Positions 53,747-63,111 are shown, numbered from the stretch's first letter. The stretch: 64,000 nucleotides of DNA from Niveispirillum sp. SYP-B3756 (GCF_009495745.1 NZ_WIDQ01000001.1:673234-737233), one strand, 5' to 3'. Translations and numbers: made by a program. Notes: generated by a model from the letters alone, not told the origin.

Positions 53747-53789
53747 TGACACCGCCTGTCCGGGATGTTGGCTGCAAGGGACATTGTGC

Positions 53790-55649
53790 ATGAACCCGCC
53801 TCACCGCCCGCAATACCCCCCCGCACCGCCCGTGATCGGGCGGCGGGCCTTGTTATCGGCCGGAGGTGCTTTGCTGGGCTGGGGATTGCTGCGGGGAATG
53901 CCGGTGCAGGCAGCCGGCGCCGGTGGCGACGCGGCGCTGAACCGTTTTTTTGCCGAGACCTTTGCCGCCCAGGCCAACCGTTCCCCGGAATTGCGGACCA
54001 GGCTGGGCCTGCCCGGCGACCAGAGCCGTTGGGATGATCTGTCGGAGGCAGCATTGGCGGCCGACGATGCACGGTTGGCCGAGGATCTGGCCCGGCTGCG
54101 GCGGGATTTCCCCGCCGCCACCCTGTCGCCCGCCGGGCGGCTGAACAAGCGGTTATGGGAATATCAGGCTGAGGAAAGGCTGGGGGCGGCGCGCTGGCGC
54201 GGCAATGCCTATCCGGCTGGCCATTTCAACGGCCGCCATGGGCAGATCATTGATCTTCTTTCCACCTATCACCCGTTGCGCGATGCGGCCGATGCCCAGG
54301 CCTGGATCGCGCGGGTGCGCGGCATCGCCCAGCCGGTGGATCAGCTGATCGGCGCGCTGGAGCGGCGGGCGGCACAGGGCGTCATCCCACCGCGCTTTTC
54401 GGTGGAAAAGAGCCTGCAAGCGGTGCGCAATACGTTGATCGGCCGGCCGTTCGAACCGGAAGGCGTGAGCGATTCGGGCCTGCTGTCCAGCTTTCGCAAC
54501 CGGCTGGGGCGCACAAACCTGCCCCCGGCAGAACAGGCAATGCTGGTTGCTGCCGCCACCCAGGCCCTGCGGGAAATGTTCACGCCGGCCTGGACCCGGC
54601 TGTCGGCGGCATTGACCCATCTGCTGGAACAGGCCGATGACCGTGACGGGGTGTGGAAGCTGCCCCATGGGCTGGATTATTACCGCTGGTGCCTGAAGCG
54701 CCATACGACCCTGGACCTGGAACCGGAGATGGTCCATGCGCTGGGCCTGCAGGAGGTGCGCCGCCTGCAGGAAGAGATGGTCGCGGTGAAGACGCGCACC
54801 GGCTTCAGCGGCGAGTTGGTCGCCTTCAACCAGTTCCTCCGCAGCGATCCCCAGTTCTACTTCACCAATGATGAAGAGGGTCGCGCCGGCTATCTGGCCG
54901 GCGCCCGGTTGATTCTGGAGAAGGTGAATGGGGTGCTGGACGGCCAGTTCACCCTGAAACCCAAGGCCTCGCTGGAGGTGCGCCGGTTTGACCTCTACCG
55001 GGAAGGCAGCGAGACCATCGCCCGTTATTCCCCGCCGGCCAGTGACGGCTCCCGCCCTGGCATTTACTACGTCAACCTCTCCAACATGAAGGAAATGCCG
55101 ATCTGGCAGATGGAGGTGCTGGCTTTCCATGAAGGCCTGCCCGGCCACCATATGCAGATGGCCCTGGCGCAGGAAATGACCGGCCTGCCGGAGTTCCGCC
55201 GCCACCAGACCCACACCGCCTATGTGGAAGGCTGGGGGCTTTATTCGGAACGGCTGCCCAAGGAGCTGGGATTTTACGAAGATGCCTATGCCGATTTCGG
55301 ACGGCTCAGCTTCGAACTCTGGCGGGCCATCCGGCTGGTGCTGGATACCGGCATCCATGTGAAGAAATGGTCGCGCCAGCAGGCCATCGATTATTTCACC
55401 AGCAATTCCGCCTTCACCGCCGAGGTGGCCGCACGGGAGGTGGATCGCTACATCGTCTATCCTGGTCAGGCCTGCGCCTATTATCTGGGCCTGCGCAAAT
55501 TGCTGAAATTGCGGGCAAAGGCAAAGAGGGAACTCGGTTCTGCCTTCGATATCCGGGGCTTCCACGATACGATCCTGGCCAATGGCTCGGTGCCGCTGGG
55601 CGTGCTGGAACAGGTGGTGGATGGCTGGATCGAGACCCGCCGGGGCTGA
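53790..55649 (+). CDS. DUF885 family protein, putative metallopeptidase
   Basis: 619 aa. The N-terminus has a Tat-like signal (GRRALLSAGGALLGWGLLRG). DUF885 proteins are predicted gluzincin-like hydrolases: the metal motif is FHEGLPGHHMQ near 447 (HExxxHH-type) with downstream VEGWGLYSERL near 482 (third ligand Glu). IYYVNLSNMKEMPIWQ and the helical C-terminal GQACAYYLGLRKLLKL are further family blocks. Substrate unknown. ATG 53790 with AAGGG 10 nt upstream. Confidence 0.9.
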   Translation: MNPPHRPQYPPAPPVIGRRALLSAGGALLGWGLLRGMPVQAAGAGGDAALNRFFAETFAAQANRSPELRTRLGLPGDQSRWDDLSEAALAADDARLAEDLARLRRDFPAATLSPAGRLNKRLWEYQAEERLGAARWRGNAYPAGHFNGRHGQIIDLLSTYHPLRDAADAQAWIARVRGIAQPVDQLIGALERRAAQGVIPPRFSVEKSLQAVRNTLIGRPFEPEGVSDSGLLSSFRNRLGRTNLPPAEQAMLVAAATQALREMFTPAWTRLSAALTHLLEQADDRDGVWKLPHGLDYYRWCLKRHTTLDLEPEMVHALGLQEVRRLQEEMVAVKTRTGFSGELVAFNQFLRSDPQFYFTNDEEGRAGYLAGARLILEKVNGVLDGQFTLKPKASLEVRRFDLYREGSETIARYSPPASDGSRPGIYYVNLSNMKEMPIWQMEVLAFHEGLPGHHMQMALAQEMTGLPEFRRHQTHTAYVEGWGLYSERLPKELGFYEDAYADFGRLSFELWRAIRLVLDTGIHVKKWSRQQAIDYFTSNSAFTAEVAAREVDRYIVYPGQACAYYLGLRKLLKLRAKAKRELGSAFDIRGFHDTILANGSVPLGVLEQVVDGWIETRRG

Positions 55650-55682
55650 TGCTTCGCTGTGCCGCTTGGTTATTCGCCTGTT

Positions 55683-55786
55683 CCCTCAGCGCCGGGCGCC
55701 ACCATCCGGTGGCTTGGCTTGCGCCGCATGGGCGGCGGGCCGGCGGTCGCCGGCCTCCAAGGGGCATGAACCATGCCCCTTGGTAC
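55683..55786. repeat. Structured intergenic repeat, copy R2
   Basis: CCCTCAGC, GCCACCatccGGTGGC, CTTGGCT, CGCCGCatggGCGGCG, GGCCGGCGgtCGCCGGCC, and a perfect 12-bp terminal hairpin (55757-55768 with 55772-55783). Closest to R1. It lies 34 bp after the DUF885 stop. Confidence 0.85.
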
Positions 55787-55943
55787 AAGCCCCGGCAGGA
55801 AATGGCGCAGACCGCCACCTGATCAGCGGCAGTATTGCGATATGACACCCCGATACAACCCCATCCGCAAGGAAATGCCCGCCCGGCAGCGGTAAAATTG
55901 CGCAAAGGCCCCATCCGGCAGAGAGGGGCGATGGGAGGCAACC

Positions 55944-56825
55944 ATGCGCGACGATACCGACTTTACCCGTGCCGTAGCCGCCAGCGGCAAGACCGCCAGC
56001 CGCCTGCGCGGCGATTACCGCCAGGTGGCGGATGATTACAGCATTGATCAGGGCTGGGAACATTACAGCACCGCCGACCACGCGCTGTGGCGGGCGCTCT
56101 ATGACCGGCAGGCGGCCCTGCTGGCCGATTATGCCGCCCCGGAATTCACCGCCGGGCTGGCCCGGCTGGATGCGCGCGACGCCATCCCCGATTTCCGCCG
56201 CACCTCCGACCTGCTGGACCGGGCCACGGGCTGGCGGCTGCTGGCTGTGCCCGGCATGATCCCGGAGAGGGAGTTCTTCGACCATCTGGCCAACCGGCGC
56301 TTTCCTGTCACCAACTGGCTGCGGCAGCCGGCGGAGATGGATTATCTGGTGGAACCGGATGTGTTCCATGATTTTTTCGGCCATGTACCGCTGCTGACCC
56401 ATCCGGTCTTTGCCGATTACATGCAGGCCTATGGTCAGCAGGGTGCGCTGGCCATTGCCGCAGGGGCGCTGGAGCCGCTGGCCCGGCTTTACTGGTATAT
56501 GGTAGAATTTGGCCTGATCAATACATCCCATGGCCTGCGCGCCTATGGGGCGGGGATGCTCTCCTCCCACGGGGAGACCCGCTATTGCCTTGACAGCCCG
56601 CAGCCGCACCGGGTGGGATTCAACCTGGAACGGGTGATGCGCACCCGTTACCGTATTGATGATTATCAACAGACCTATTTCGTGCTCGACAGCTATGACC
56701 AGCTGTTCGACGCCACGGCGGGCGATCTGACGGCTCTGTTCGCCAAGGTGCAGGCCCTGCCGGTGCTGGACCCGGCGCAAACCCAGCCCGATGACCGGCT
56801 GTTTGCACCTGTGCGTCGGCAATAG
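55944..56825 (+). CDS. phhA: Phenylalanine 4-monooxygenase
   Basis: 293-aa non-haem iron, pterin-dependent hydroxylase converting phenylalanine to tyrosine. Fe ligands His142 and His147 (FHDFFGHVPLL) and Glu188 (WYMVEFGL) are present; the N-terminal ACT domain of animal enzymes is absent, as in bacteria. GGAGG Shine-Dalgarno before ATG 55944. It is not next to a phhB (pterin dehydratase) or tyrosine-catabolism gene here. Its own terminator follows. Confidence 0.95.
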   Translation: MRDDTDFTRAVAASGKTASRLRGDYRQVADDYSIDQGWEHYSTADHALWRALYDRQAALLADYAAPEFTAGLARLDARDAIPDFRRTSDLLDRATGWRLLAVPGMIPEREFFDHLANRRFPVTNWLRQPAEMDYLVEPDVFHDFFGHVPLLTHPVFADYMQAYGQQGALAIAAGALEPLARLYWYMVEFGLINTSHGLRAYGAGMLSSHGETRYCLDSPQPHRVGFNLERVMRTRYRIDDYQQTYFVLDSYDQLFDATAGDLTALFAKVQALPVLDPAQTQPDDRLFAPVRRQ

Positions 56826-57193
56826 GCGTCGCTGGCCGGCAATTCCCCTTCCCTCTTCCTTCTTCCTTCTTCCGTCAAACAAAGGGGTGCCCGCCTTGGC
56901 ACCCCTTTTTTGTGTCCTTCTCTTGTCTCCACGCCCCCGCCAAAGGTCGGGGTTATCGAACTATTAAAGATATTTAAAAATAATCATCGCTGGATTTCAT
57001 AATCAAAAATTCAAACGCTCTTTCCAGCCATTTTCCCGATATATCGCACAATGATGGCTCTGTTGCGGTGATGTCACAGTGATTTGCAAAGGGGCAAATC
57101 AACAAATCTCACGCTTGTGACGCGTAACATTACTGTCATTTTGTTGTAAGAAACGAAGTGCTCAGATAGGGCAACATCCTGGGAGGATACACG
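56826..57193. other. phhA–porin intergenic region
   Basis: About 370 bp. It holds the phhA terminator, then an AT-rich stretch with the inverted repeat GATTTGC-AAAGGG-GCAAATC (57081-57100) and CTGTCATTTTGTTGTAAG (57133-57150), which resembles a Pho box. The porin Shine-Dalgarno GGGAGG is at 57180-57185. Confidence 0.5.
56881..56908 (+). terminator. Rho-independent terminator after phhA
   Basis: Perfect 11-bp stem (56881-56891 with 56898-56908), followed by a T-run. Confidence 0.88.
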
Positions 57194-58495
57194 ATGAAGT
57201 TGAAATCTTCTGCCGCCAAAGCTTTGTTTGCTGGTGCTGCCCTGGTGGCCATGTCGGCCACTTCCCCCGCCTTCGCCCAGCAAACCGGGGAGGTGGATGC
57301 GCTGAAGGCCCAGGTAAAGGAATTGCTGTCCCGCATTGAGAAGCTGGAAAAGGCCGCCCCCGTCGCCGCCCCTGCTGCGGCTGCCGGTTCGGCCAGCGCC
57401 GCGCCCGCAGCACCTAAGGATATGCCGCTGGTCTCTGCCAGCGCCTTCAAGGCACCGCAGATTGTGCAGTCTGGCAACAGCAAGCTGAAGCTGACGCTGA
57501 CCGGCTGGGTCAACCGCATGGTGACCTATGCCGATGATGGCGTGAGCAACGATTTCATCTTCGCCGACAATAACGGTGCCTCTACCCGCATCCGCTTCAC
57601 CGGTGTGGCGAAGCTGAATGATGAATGGAGTGCCGGCACCGATATCGAGCTGGAAGCGATTTCCGCCAACAGCCGTTCCACCGGCCTTCACACCGACAGC
57701 GGCGCCTTCGCCTTCAATGAGCGCAAGCTTGAATTCTTCATTGAAAGCAAGAGCCTGGGTCGCCTGTGGGTGGGCCAGGGCGACACGGCTTCCAACATCA
57801 CGTCGGAAATTGATCTGTCCGGCACAGCCAATATGGGCGGCTACGCCGATGTCGGCGCCACCTTCGGCGGTATCGGCATCCGGGCCAAGGGCACCAATGC
57901 CACCGTCGGCACCGTCAACAGCCTGTTCAACGATCTGGACGGCCTGCACCGCGAAGACCGGGTGCGCTATGACACCCCCACCTTCGCCGGCGGCTTTGTC
58001 GGGTCCACCAGCGTCACCGAGGGCGGGGCGATGGATGCGGCCCTGCGCTATAATGGCAAGATCGGCACCACCATGGTGGCCGGTGCCGTCGCCTATGCCA
58101 ATTCCGACAGCCGCGATGTCGCCGGCTTCGATTTCGGCAACCAGTATAATGGCTCCGTCTCCGCCCGGCTGGAAAACGGCTTCAATGTGACCTTCGCCGC
58201 CGGCACGCGGGAGCAGAAGGCCGGGTTCGACACCAATTTCTGGTACGGCAAGGTGGGTTATCTCGCCAAGCTGAACGATCTGGGCACCACGGCCTTCTCG
58301 GTGGATTATTTCACCCAGGATGATTTCGCCGTGCGTGGGGCCAAGGGCAAGGCCTATGGCGCCTATGTGGTGCAGGTGATCGATGCGCTGTCCACCGACC
58401 TCTATGCCGGTGTGCGCAACCATCAGTATGACCGGCCCAACGTCTCCTATTACGATGCATTGGCTGTCATGACCGGTGCCCGCGTCCGGTTCTGA
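57194..58495 (+). CDS. Outer-membrane porin
   Basis: 433 aa. Signal peptide 1-28 (ALFAGAALVAMSATSPAFAQ). The N-terminal mature part is a coiled coil (VDALKAQVKELLSRIEKLEK), then an Ala/Pro linker, then a beta-barrel with aromatic/Gly turns (KLTLTGWVNRMVTYADDG…), ending in the C-terminal Phe signature (ARVRF). Such coiled-coil trimeric porins include DcaP and OprO-like channels, so the substrate could be an anion or small dicarboxylate; not resolved. GGGAGG Shine-Dalgarno. Confidence 0.92.
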   Translation: MKLKSSAAKALFAGAALVAMSATSPAFAQQTGEVDALKAQVKELLSRIEKLEKAAPVAAPAAAAGSASAAPAAPKDMPLVSASAFKAPQIVQSGNSKLKLTLTGWVNRMVTYADDGVSNDFIFADNNGASTRIRFTGVAKLNDEWSAGTDIELEAISANSRSTGLHTDSGAFAFNERKLEFFIESKSLGRLWVGQGDTASNITSEIDLSGTANMGGYADVGATFGGIGIRAKGTNATVGTVNSLFNDLDGLHREDRVRYDTPTFAGGFVGSTSVTEGGAMDAALRYNGKIGTTMVAGAVAYANSDSRDVAGFDFGNQYNGSVSARLENGFNVTFAAGTREQKAGFDTNFWYGKVGYLAKLNDLGTTAFSVDYFTQDDFAVRGAKGKAYGAYVVQVIDALSTDLYAGVRNHQYDRPNVSYYDALAVMTGARVRF

Positions 58496-58554
58496 TCATC
58501 GTTCTGGCGAAATCCGGGACGGTCTTGCGACAGCTGCACCGGATTTCCCCCTTC

Positions 58555-58584
58555 GCCCGGCCTTTCTCAAGGCCGGGCTTTTTT
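58555..58584 (+). terminator. Rho-independent terminator after the porin gene
   Basis: Perfect 10-bp stem (58555-58564 with 58569-58578), then TTTTTT. A repeat copy (R3) follows directly. Confidence 0.9.
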
Positions 58585-58589
58585 ATGCG

Positions 58590-58695
58590 CCCTCAGTCGT
58601 CAGGCGGCGGCTTCCGCCGACTTGGCTCACGCGACCGCAGGCCCGTGGGCCTGCGGTCGCCGGCCGCCAGGGGTCATGTCCCATGCCCCCTGGCA
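58590..58695. repeat. Structured intergenic repeat, copy R3 (diverged)
   Basis: CCCTCAGT, GGCGGcttCCGCC, CTTGGCT, a very long perfect hairpin of 14 bp (58631-58644 with 58647-58660) in place of the two middle hairpins, and a terminal hairpin GCCAGGGG…CCCCTGGC with one mismatch. Same order, longer stem. Confidence 0.78.
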
Positions 58696-58747
58696 TTGCC
58701 CGGTTGACGCGCCCGGCAGACATGCTATGTCCCCAACCGGATCTTGA

Positions 58748-59032
58748 ATGAAAGCGGGCGGGGTTGGCGTGAACGGATGGCAATGGACGCTGCTGGTACA
58801 TTTCGGGCTGGCGGCGCTGGCCGTCTGGCCGGCGATCCGGCTGCTGGGCCGGGCCGGGTTGCCGCGCGGCTGGGTGGTCTGGCTGGCGCTGCCGGTGCTG
58901 GGCTGGCCCATCTTCACCAGCCTGCTGGCCTTCAAGCCCTGGCCCACCCTGCCGCCACGACCGGAAAAGCTGCATCCGCGTGAAAGGCTGCGCCGCGCCC
59001 GCGACGCCGCCGCCGCCCAGAAGGGGAAATAA
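58748..59032 (+). CDS. Small membrane protein of unknown function
   Basis: 94 aa. Two hydrophobic segments (about 13-31 and 43-61) and a basic C-terminus (HPRERLRRARDAAAAQKGK). No family recognised. Begins a run of three closely spaced plus-strand genes ending with the glycerophosphodiesterase, so an envelope or lipid role is plausible. Shine-Dalgarno unclear. Confidence 0.6.
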   Translation: MKAGGVGVNGWQWTLLVHFGLAALAVWPAIRLLGRAGLPRGWVVWLALPVLGWPIFTSLLAFKPWPTLPPRPEKLHPRERLRRARDAAAAQKGK

Positions 59033-59035
59033 GCC

Positions 59036-59278
59036 ATGCCGGTTTTTGGTGACAGTGTGGAACTGTTCCTGTTTCTGCCCGGTTGGCTGGCCACGCTGAT
59101 CGTGGTGCTGTCCATCACCTGGACCATCTGCATGGCCGGGATCGCGCTGGGCAAGATCGGGCGCAACCCGCTCTGGGCCCTGGTGGTCTTCCTCTGGTTC
59201 CCGCTGCTGACGGCGGGCCTGTGGTACATGGCGCTGTCCCGCTGGCCGCGGCTGGACCAAAAACCGCCGGCAGGGTGA
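59036..59278 (+). CDS. Small membrane protein of unknown function
   Basis: 80 aa, starting 3 bp after the previous stop. Two TM segments (about 10-34 and 46-67: WALVVFLWFPLLTAGLWYMA). Pattern GKIGRNPLWALVVFLWFPLL resembles small bacterial two-helix proteins described only as hypothetical. The tight spacing suggests coupling with its neighbours. Confidence 0.65.
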   Translation: MPVFGDSVELFLFLPGWLATLIVVLSITWTICMAGIALGKIGRNPLWALVVFLWFPLLTAGLWYMALSRWPRLDQKPPAG

Positions 59279-59284
59279 TTTCCG

Positions 59285-60052
59285 ATGCGGCGCCATGGGC
59301 GGCACCCTTATCTGGATCACGATGGCCCCATCGCCTTTGCCCATCGCGGCGGCGGGCTGGAAGCGCCGGAAAACAGCCTCGCCGCCTTTGCCCGTGCCAT
59401 CGATCTGGGCTTCCGCTATATCGAAACCGATGTGCAATTGACGGGCGACGGCCAGCTGGTCGTCTTCCACGATGAGGTGCTGGACCGGCTGACCGATGGG
59501 CAGGGGCGGTTGGACGCGCTGCCTTGGTCCGCCATCGCGCAGGCCCGTATTGCCGGGCAGGAACCGATCCCCCTGCTGGAAGAGGTGCTGGAACGCTGGC
59601 CCGACCTGCACCTGAACATTGATCCCAAAAGCGACCGCGCCGCCCTGGCTTTACCCGACATGCTGCACCGGCATGGCGCGCTGGGCCGCGTCTGCGTCGG
59701 TTCTTTTTCCGGGACGCGGCTGGCCCGGCTGCGACAGGCGCTGGGGCCTGATCTCTGTTCCAGCGCTGGCCCGGCCCAGGTGGCGCGCGTCTGGTTCGGC
59801 GCGCACGGCCTGCCGTTGGGGCGGCCGTGCAGTGATTGCCTGCAGGTGCCGCAGCACCACCATGGTCTGCCCATCGTCACCCCCGCCTTCATCCGCACCG
59901 CCCATCGCCACGGGCTGCCCGTGCATGTCTGGACGGTGGATGAGGCGGCGGAGATGGAATATCTGCTGGATCTGGGGGTGGACGGGCTGATCAGCGACCG
60001 TCCAAGCCTGCTGCGTGATGTCTTGCGCCGCCGGGGGCAATGGCGTAGATAG
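59285..60052 (+). CDS. ugpQ: Glycerophosphodiester phosphodiesterase
   Basis: 255-aa TIM-barrel GDPD. The catalytic His pair and metal Glu are in IAFAHRGGGLEAPENSLAAF near 15-34 and YIETDVQLTGDGQLVVFHDEVLDRLT near 46-70. It cleaves glycerophosphodiesters to G3P and an alcohol. No signal peptide, so cytoplasmic UgpQ type. Start ATG 59285, 7 bp after the previous stop. Confidence 0.94.
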   Translation: MRRHGRHPYLDHDGPIAFAHRGGGLEAPENSLAAFARAIDLGFRYIETDVQLTGDGQLVVFHDEVLDRLTDGQGRLDALPWSAIAQARIAGQEPIPLLEEVLERWPDLHLNIDPKSDRAALALPDMLHRHGALGRVCVGSFSGTRLARLRQALGPDLCSSAGPAQVARVWFGAHGLPLGRPCSDCLQVPQHHHGLPIVTPAFIRTAHRHGLPVHVWTVDEAAEMEYLLDLGVDGLISDRPSLLRDVLRRRGQWRR

Positions 60053-60056
60053 CCCC

Positions 60057-61082
60057 TTATCCCGGATGAAACACCAGCCGGGCTTCCGTGCCCCGGCCGC
60101 TGCGCATTTCAAACCGGGCGTCGATCTGCTGGGCCAGCAATTTCACCAGCCGCAGCCCCAGGCTCTGTGTGCGGGCCAGATCGAAGCCGGGTGGCAGGCC
60201 CACACCATCATCGCTGATAATCAGGCAGAGCCGGTCGCCCTCCATCGGGGTCACCACCAGATCGATCCGGCCACCATCGCGTCCATTGAAGCCATGTTCC
60301 ATGGCATTGCTGACCAGTTCGGCCACGATCAGGGCCAGCGGCACCATCTTTTCCGACAAAAGCGGCAGGGACGGCGCGCTGACCTGACAATTCACGCCCT
60401 CCACCCCGGCGGCGGCCAGCAGATCGTCGGCCAGCTCGCGCAGGAACAGGGGGAGATCGCTCTGGCTGCTGTTGGGATCATGCAGGCGGCGGTGGATGCG
60501 GCCGATCAGGGCCAGCCGGGCCGCCGCATCGGCCAGCACCCGCCGCGCACCTTCATCCGTGATGTCCGCCCGTTGCAGGGCCAGCAGGGCGGAGACGAGC
60601 TGAAGATTGTTGGAAACGCGGTGCTGCAGTTCGGCAAACAGCACCTCCCGCTGGCGGGCATGGTCCAGGGCAGTCTCCTCCGCCCGCAGCGCCCGTTCCC
60701 GTTCGCGCCGCAACTGGGTCAGGGCCAGCCGGATCAGATGGATGATGGCGATATCAATGGCCACCACCAGAAAGAAAAAGCCCAAGGCAAAGGCGTTGGG
60801 CCCGTCCAAGGCAACAGCCCGGACGGGTGGCATGAAGAAAAACCAAGCCGTCAGCCCGGAGAGGAGGGAGGCAACAATCCCCGGCCACAGGCCCGCCGCC
60901 AGAGCGGTGAGGATGACAGCCGGGAAATAGGTCAGGAACGGATAGCCGGCCGGCATGAACGGGTCCGCCCATTGCCGCAGCAGAGTGGCAATCACCACGC
61001 TGATGACCGCGAAGCCATAGCGGTACCGCGGCGACCACCGTTCCTCGTCAATAAGAAGCAAGGCTTTGCTGATCAGGGCCAT
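60057..61082 (-). CDS. HWE/HisKA_2-type membrane sensor histidine kinase
   Basis: 341 aa. The N-terminal DUF4118 domain has about four TM helices (residues 24-120: ISVVIATLLRQWADPFMPAG, FFPAVILTALAAGLWPGIVA). The kinase core has ELQHRVSNNLQLVSALLALQ near 150, with the phospho-acceptor His in the HRVxNNLQ motif (the N-box-like HisKA_2 form), and the ATPase domain VAELVSNAMEHGF near 245 and SDDGVGLP near 290. No response-regulator gene is adjacent. It may sense general stress or light/oxygen, as KdpD-like DUF4118 kinases do; not known. Confidence 0.9.
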   Translation of the reverse strand: MALISKALLLIDEERWSPRYRYGFAVISVVIATLLRQWADPFMPAGYPFLTYFPAVILTALAAGLWPGIVASLLSGLTAWFFFMPPVRAVALDGPNAFALGFFFLVVAIDIAIIHLIRLALTQLRRERERALRAEETALDHARQREVLFAELQHRVSNNLQLVSALLALQRADITDEGARRVLADAAARLALIGRIHRRLHDPNSSQSDLPLFLRELADDLLAAAGVEGVNCQVSAPSLPLLSEKMVPLALIVAELVSNAMEHGFNGRDGGRIDLVVTPMEGDRLCLIISDDGVGLPPGFDLARTQSLGLRLVKLLAQQIDARFEMRSGRGTEARLVFHPG

Positions 61083-61192
61083 GGGACGCGGCTGGACCTT
61101 TTCCGGATATGGTTAAAGCGGGGGAGGTACCCCTTTTTGTCCATACCAATATGGGGCAGCAGCAGGCTGTGATAAATCATGTTTGGGGAAAT

Positions 61193-61465
61193 TTAATTGT
61201 CCGGGTCGGCCCTTTCTCCCATGGCGCGCCGCGTCTCCTCATGCACTGCCTGGTCGTGGCCGGAGCGGTTGGAGAAGAAGACCAGAGCCATCAGCCCGCC
61301 CCCCACCACCAGGGAGCCCAGACCGCCCAGCACCAGGGCGATGATGCCATGCAGGCTGATCGGCTGCCCGTCATCCACCTGCCCCCAGGCCAGCACACCC
61401 GTGGCCACGGCCAGCACCAGCAAGGCCAGCAGGCAGGCAATCACGATTTTGGCACCATTGCTCAT
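61193..61465 (-). CDS. Small membrane protein of unknown function
   Basis: 90 aa. Two TM segments (about 6-28 and 40-65) and a polar C-terminus HDQAVHEETRRAMGERADPD. Resembles small Rhodospirillales proteins placed near argG, but no family is certain. Confidence 0.65.
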   Translation of the reverse strand: MSNGAKIVIACLLALLVLAVATGVLAWGQVDDGQPISLHGIIALVLGGLGSLVVGGGLMALVFFSNRSGHDQAVHEETRRAMGERADPDN

Positions 61466-61661
61466 CCGCCATCACTCCCAAGGTCATTTTTATATCGAGT
61501 CGAGATCGGCTTCTTGGTATCACGAAGCCGCCGCCTCGCCAGCCCTTTTGGAAAAGCTGGGTTGCAAGCACCCTTGGGCCAAGGGGCGGAACTGGACAGC
61601 GGCACGGGCTGTCGCTAACGTCCCTGCCCGGTTCAACATGAAACCGTGACGGATATTTCCC

Positions 61662-62879
61662 ATGAAGAGCGGCGTGAAGAAAGTCGTGCTCGCCTATTCC
61701 GGCGGCCTCGATACCTCGGTGATCCTGAAATGGCTGCAGGAGACCTACCGATGCGAGGTGGTCACCTTCACCGCCGATCTCGGCCAGGGGGAGGAGCTGG
61801 AGCCCGCCCGCAAGAAGGCCGAACTGCTGGGCGTGAAGCCGGAAAACATCTTCATCGATGATCTGCGCGAAGAATTCGTGCGGGATTTCGTGTTCCCGAT
61901 GTTCCGGGCCAACACGCTGTATGAAGGCACCTATCTGCTGGGTACCTCCATCGCCCGCCCGCTGATCGCCAAGCGCCAGATCGAGATTGCCAATCAGGTC
62001 GGTGCCGATGCCGTGTCCCACGGTGCCACCGGCAAGGGCAATGATCAGGTCCGGTTTGAGCTGGGCTATTACGCCCTGAAGCCGGATGTGACGGTGATCG
62101 CGCCCTGGCGCGAATGGGATCTGAACAGCCGCACCCAGTTGCTGGAATTCGCGGAAAAGCACCAGATTCCCATCGCCAAGGACAAGCGCGGCGAGGCCCC
62201 CTATTCCACCGACGCCAACATGCTGCACATCTCCTACGAGGGGAAGGCGCTGGAAGATCCGTGGGTGGAGCCCGATGAGGACATGTTCACCCGCACCGTG
62301 GCCCCGGAAAAGGCCCCGGACGAGGCGGAATATGTCGAGATCGAATATGTCGGTGGTGATCCGGTCGCGGTGAATGGCGTGAAGCTGTCGCCGGCCAACC
62401 TGCTGACGGAACTGAACCGCCTGGCCGGCAAGCACGGCATTGGCCGCCTGGATCTGGTGGAAAACCGCTTTGTCGGCATGAAGAGCCGTGGCGTGTATGA
62501 GACGCCGGGCGGCACGCTGCTGTCCGTTGCCCATCGCGGCATTGAGAGCATCACGCTGGACCGCGAGGCCATGCATCTCAAGGACGAGATGATGCCGCGC
62601 TATGCCAAGCTGATCTATAATGGCTTCTGGTTCTCCGCCGAGCGTGAGGCCCTGCAGGCCCTGATCGACAAGACCCAGGAACGCGTCAACGGCATGGTCC
62701 GGCTGAAGCTGTTCAAGGGTGCTGCCCGCGTTGTCGGTCGCAAGAGCCCCAACAGCCTGTACCGGCTGGATTATGTGACGTTTGAGGCCGACAGCGTCTA
62801 TAACCAGAAGGATGCCGAAGGCTTCATCAAGCTGAACGCGCTGCGCCTGCGCCTGAACAAGATCGCCAAGGATCTGTGA
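61662..62879 (+). CDS. argG: Argininosuccinate synthase
   Basis: 405-aa ATP-dependent ligase joining citrulline and aspartate, the penultimate step of arginine synthesis. The P-loop is [15 protein letters not shown] near 10; [18 protein letters not shown] near 120 and [13 protein letters not shown] near 265 are family blocks. Length normal. A clear terminator follows. argH is not in the window. Confidence 0.97.
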   Translation: MKSGVKKVVLAYSGGLDTSVILKWLQETYRCEVVTFTADLGQGEELEPARKKAELLGVKPENIFIDDLREEFVRDFVFPMFRANTLYEGTYLLGTSIARPLIAKRQIEIANQVGADAVSHGATGKGNDQVRFELGYYALKPDVTVIAPWREWDLNSRTQLLEFAEKHQIPIAKDKRGEAPYSTDANMLHISYEGKALEDPWVEPDEDMFTRTVAPEKAPDEAEYVEIEYVGGDPVAVNGVKLSPANLLTELNRLAGKHGIGRLDLVENRFVGMKSRGVYETPGGTLLSVAHRGIESITLDREAMHLKDEMMPRYAKLIYNGFWFSAEREALQALIDKTQERVNGMVRLKLFKGAARVVGRKSPNSLYRLDYVTFEADSVYNQKDAEGFIKLNALRLRLNKIAKDL

Positions 62880-62928
62880 TCCGCTGGCATATCCCCTGCC
62901 GGCTGGCGGGGGATGGTCAGTTCTGATG

Positions 62929-62966
62929 AAACCGCCCGCTTTCCGTCATCGGAGGCGGGCGGTTTT
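62929..62966 (+). terminator. Rho-independent terminator after argG
   Basis: Stem AAACCGCCCGC / GGCGGGCGGTTTT (10 bp), followed by GTTTTTT. Confidence 0.88.
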
Positions 62967-63036
62967 GTTTTTTGGGGAGCGCCCAGGTGCATTGGCAGGG
63001 AAGAGTGGGATTTTCCCCAATCATTTTGCCTGCTTT

Positions 63037-63111
63037 ACTGTCATTCCCGCGAAGGCGGGAATCCAAAATCCGTGCTGTCGTATGGATTCCCGCCTTCGCG
63101 GGAATGACAGT
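63037..63111. repeat. REP-like inverted pair (BIME)
   Basis: Two 29-bp perfectly complementary units (63037-63065 and 63083-63111) in inverted orientation with a 17-bp spacer. Each unit is itself a palindrome (ATTCCCGCGaaggCGGGAAT type). Same class as the copy at 22111-22142. Between the converging argG and the NAT gene. Confidence 0.9.
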
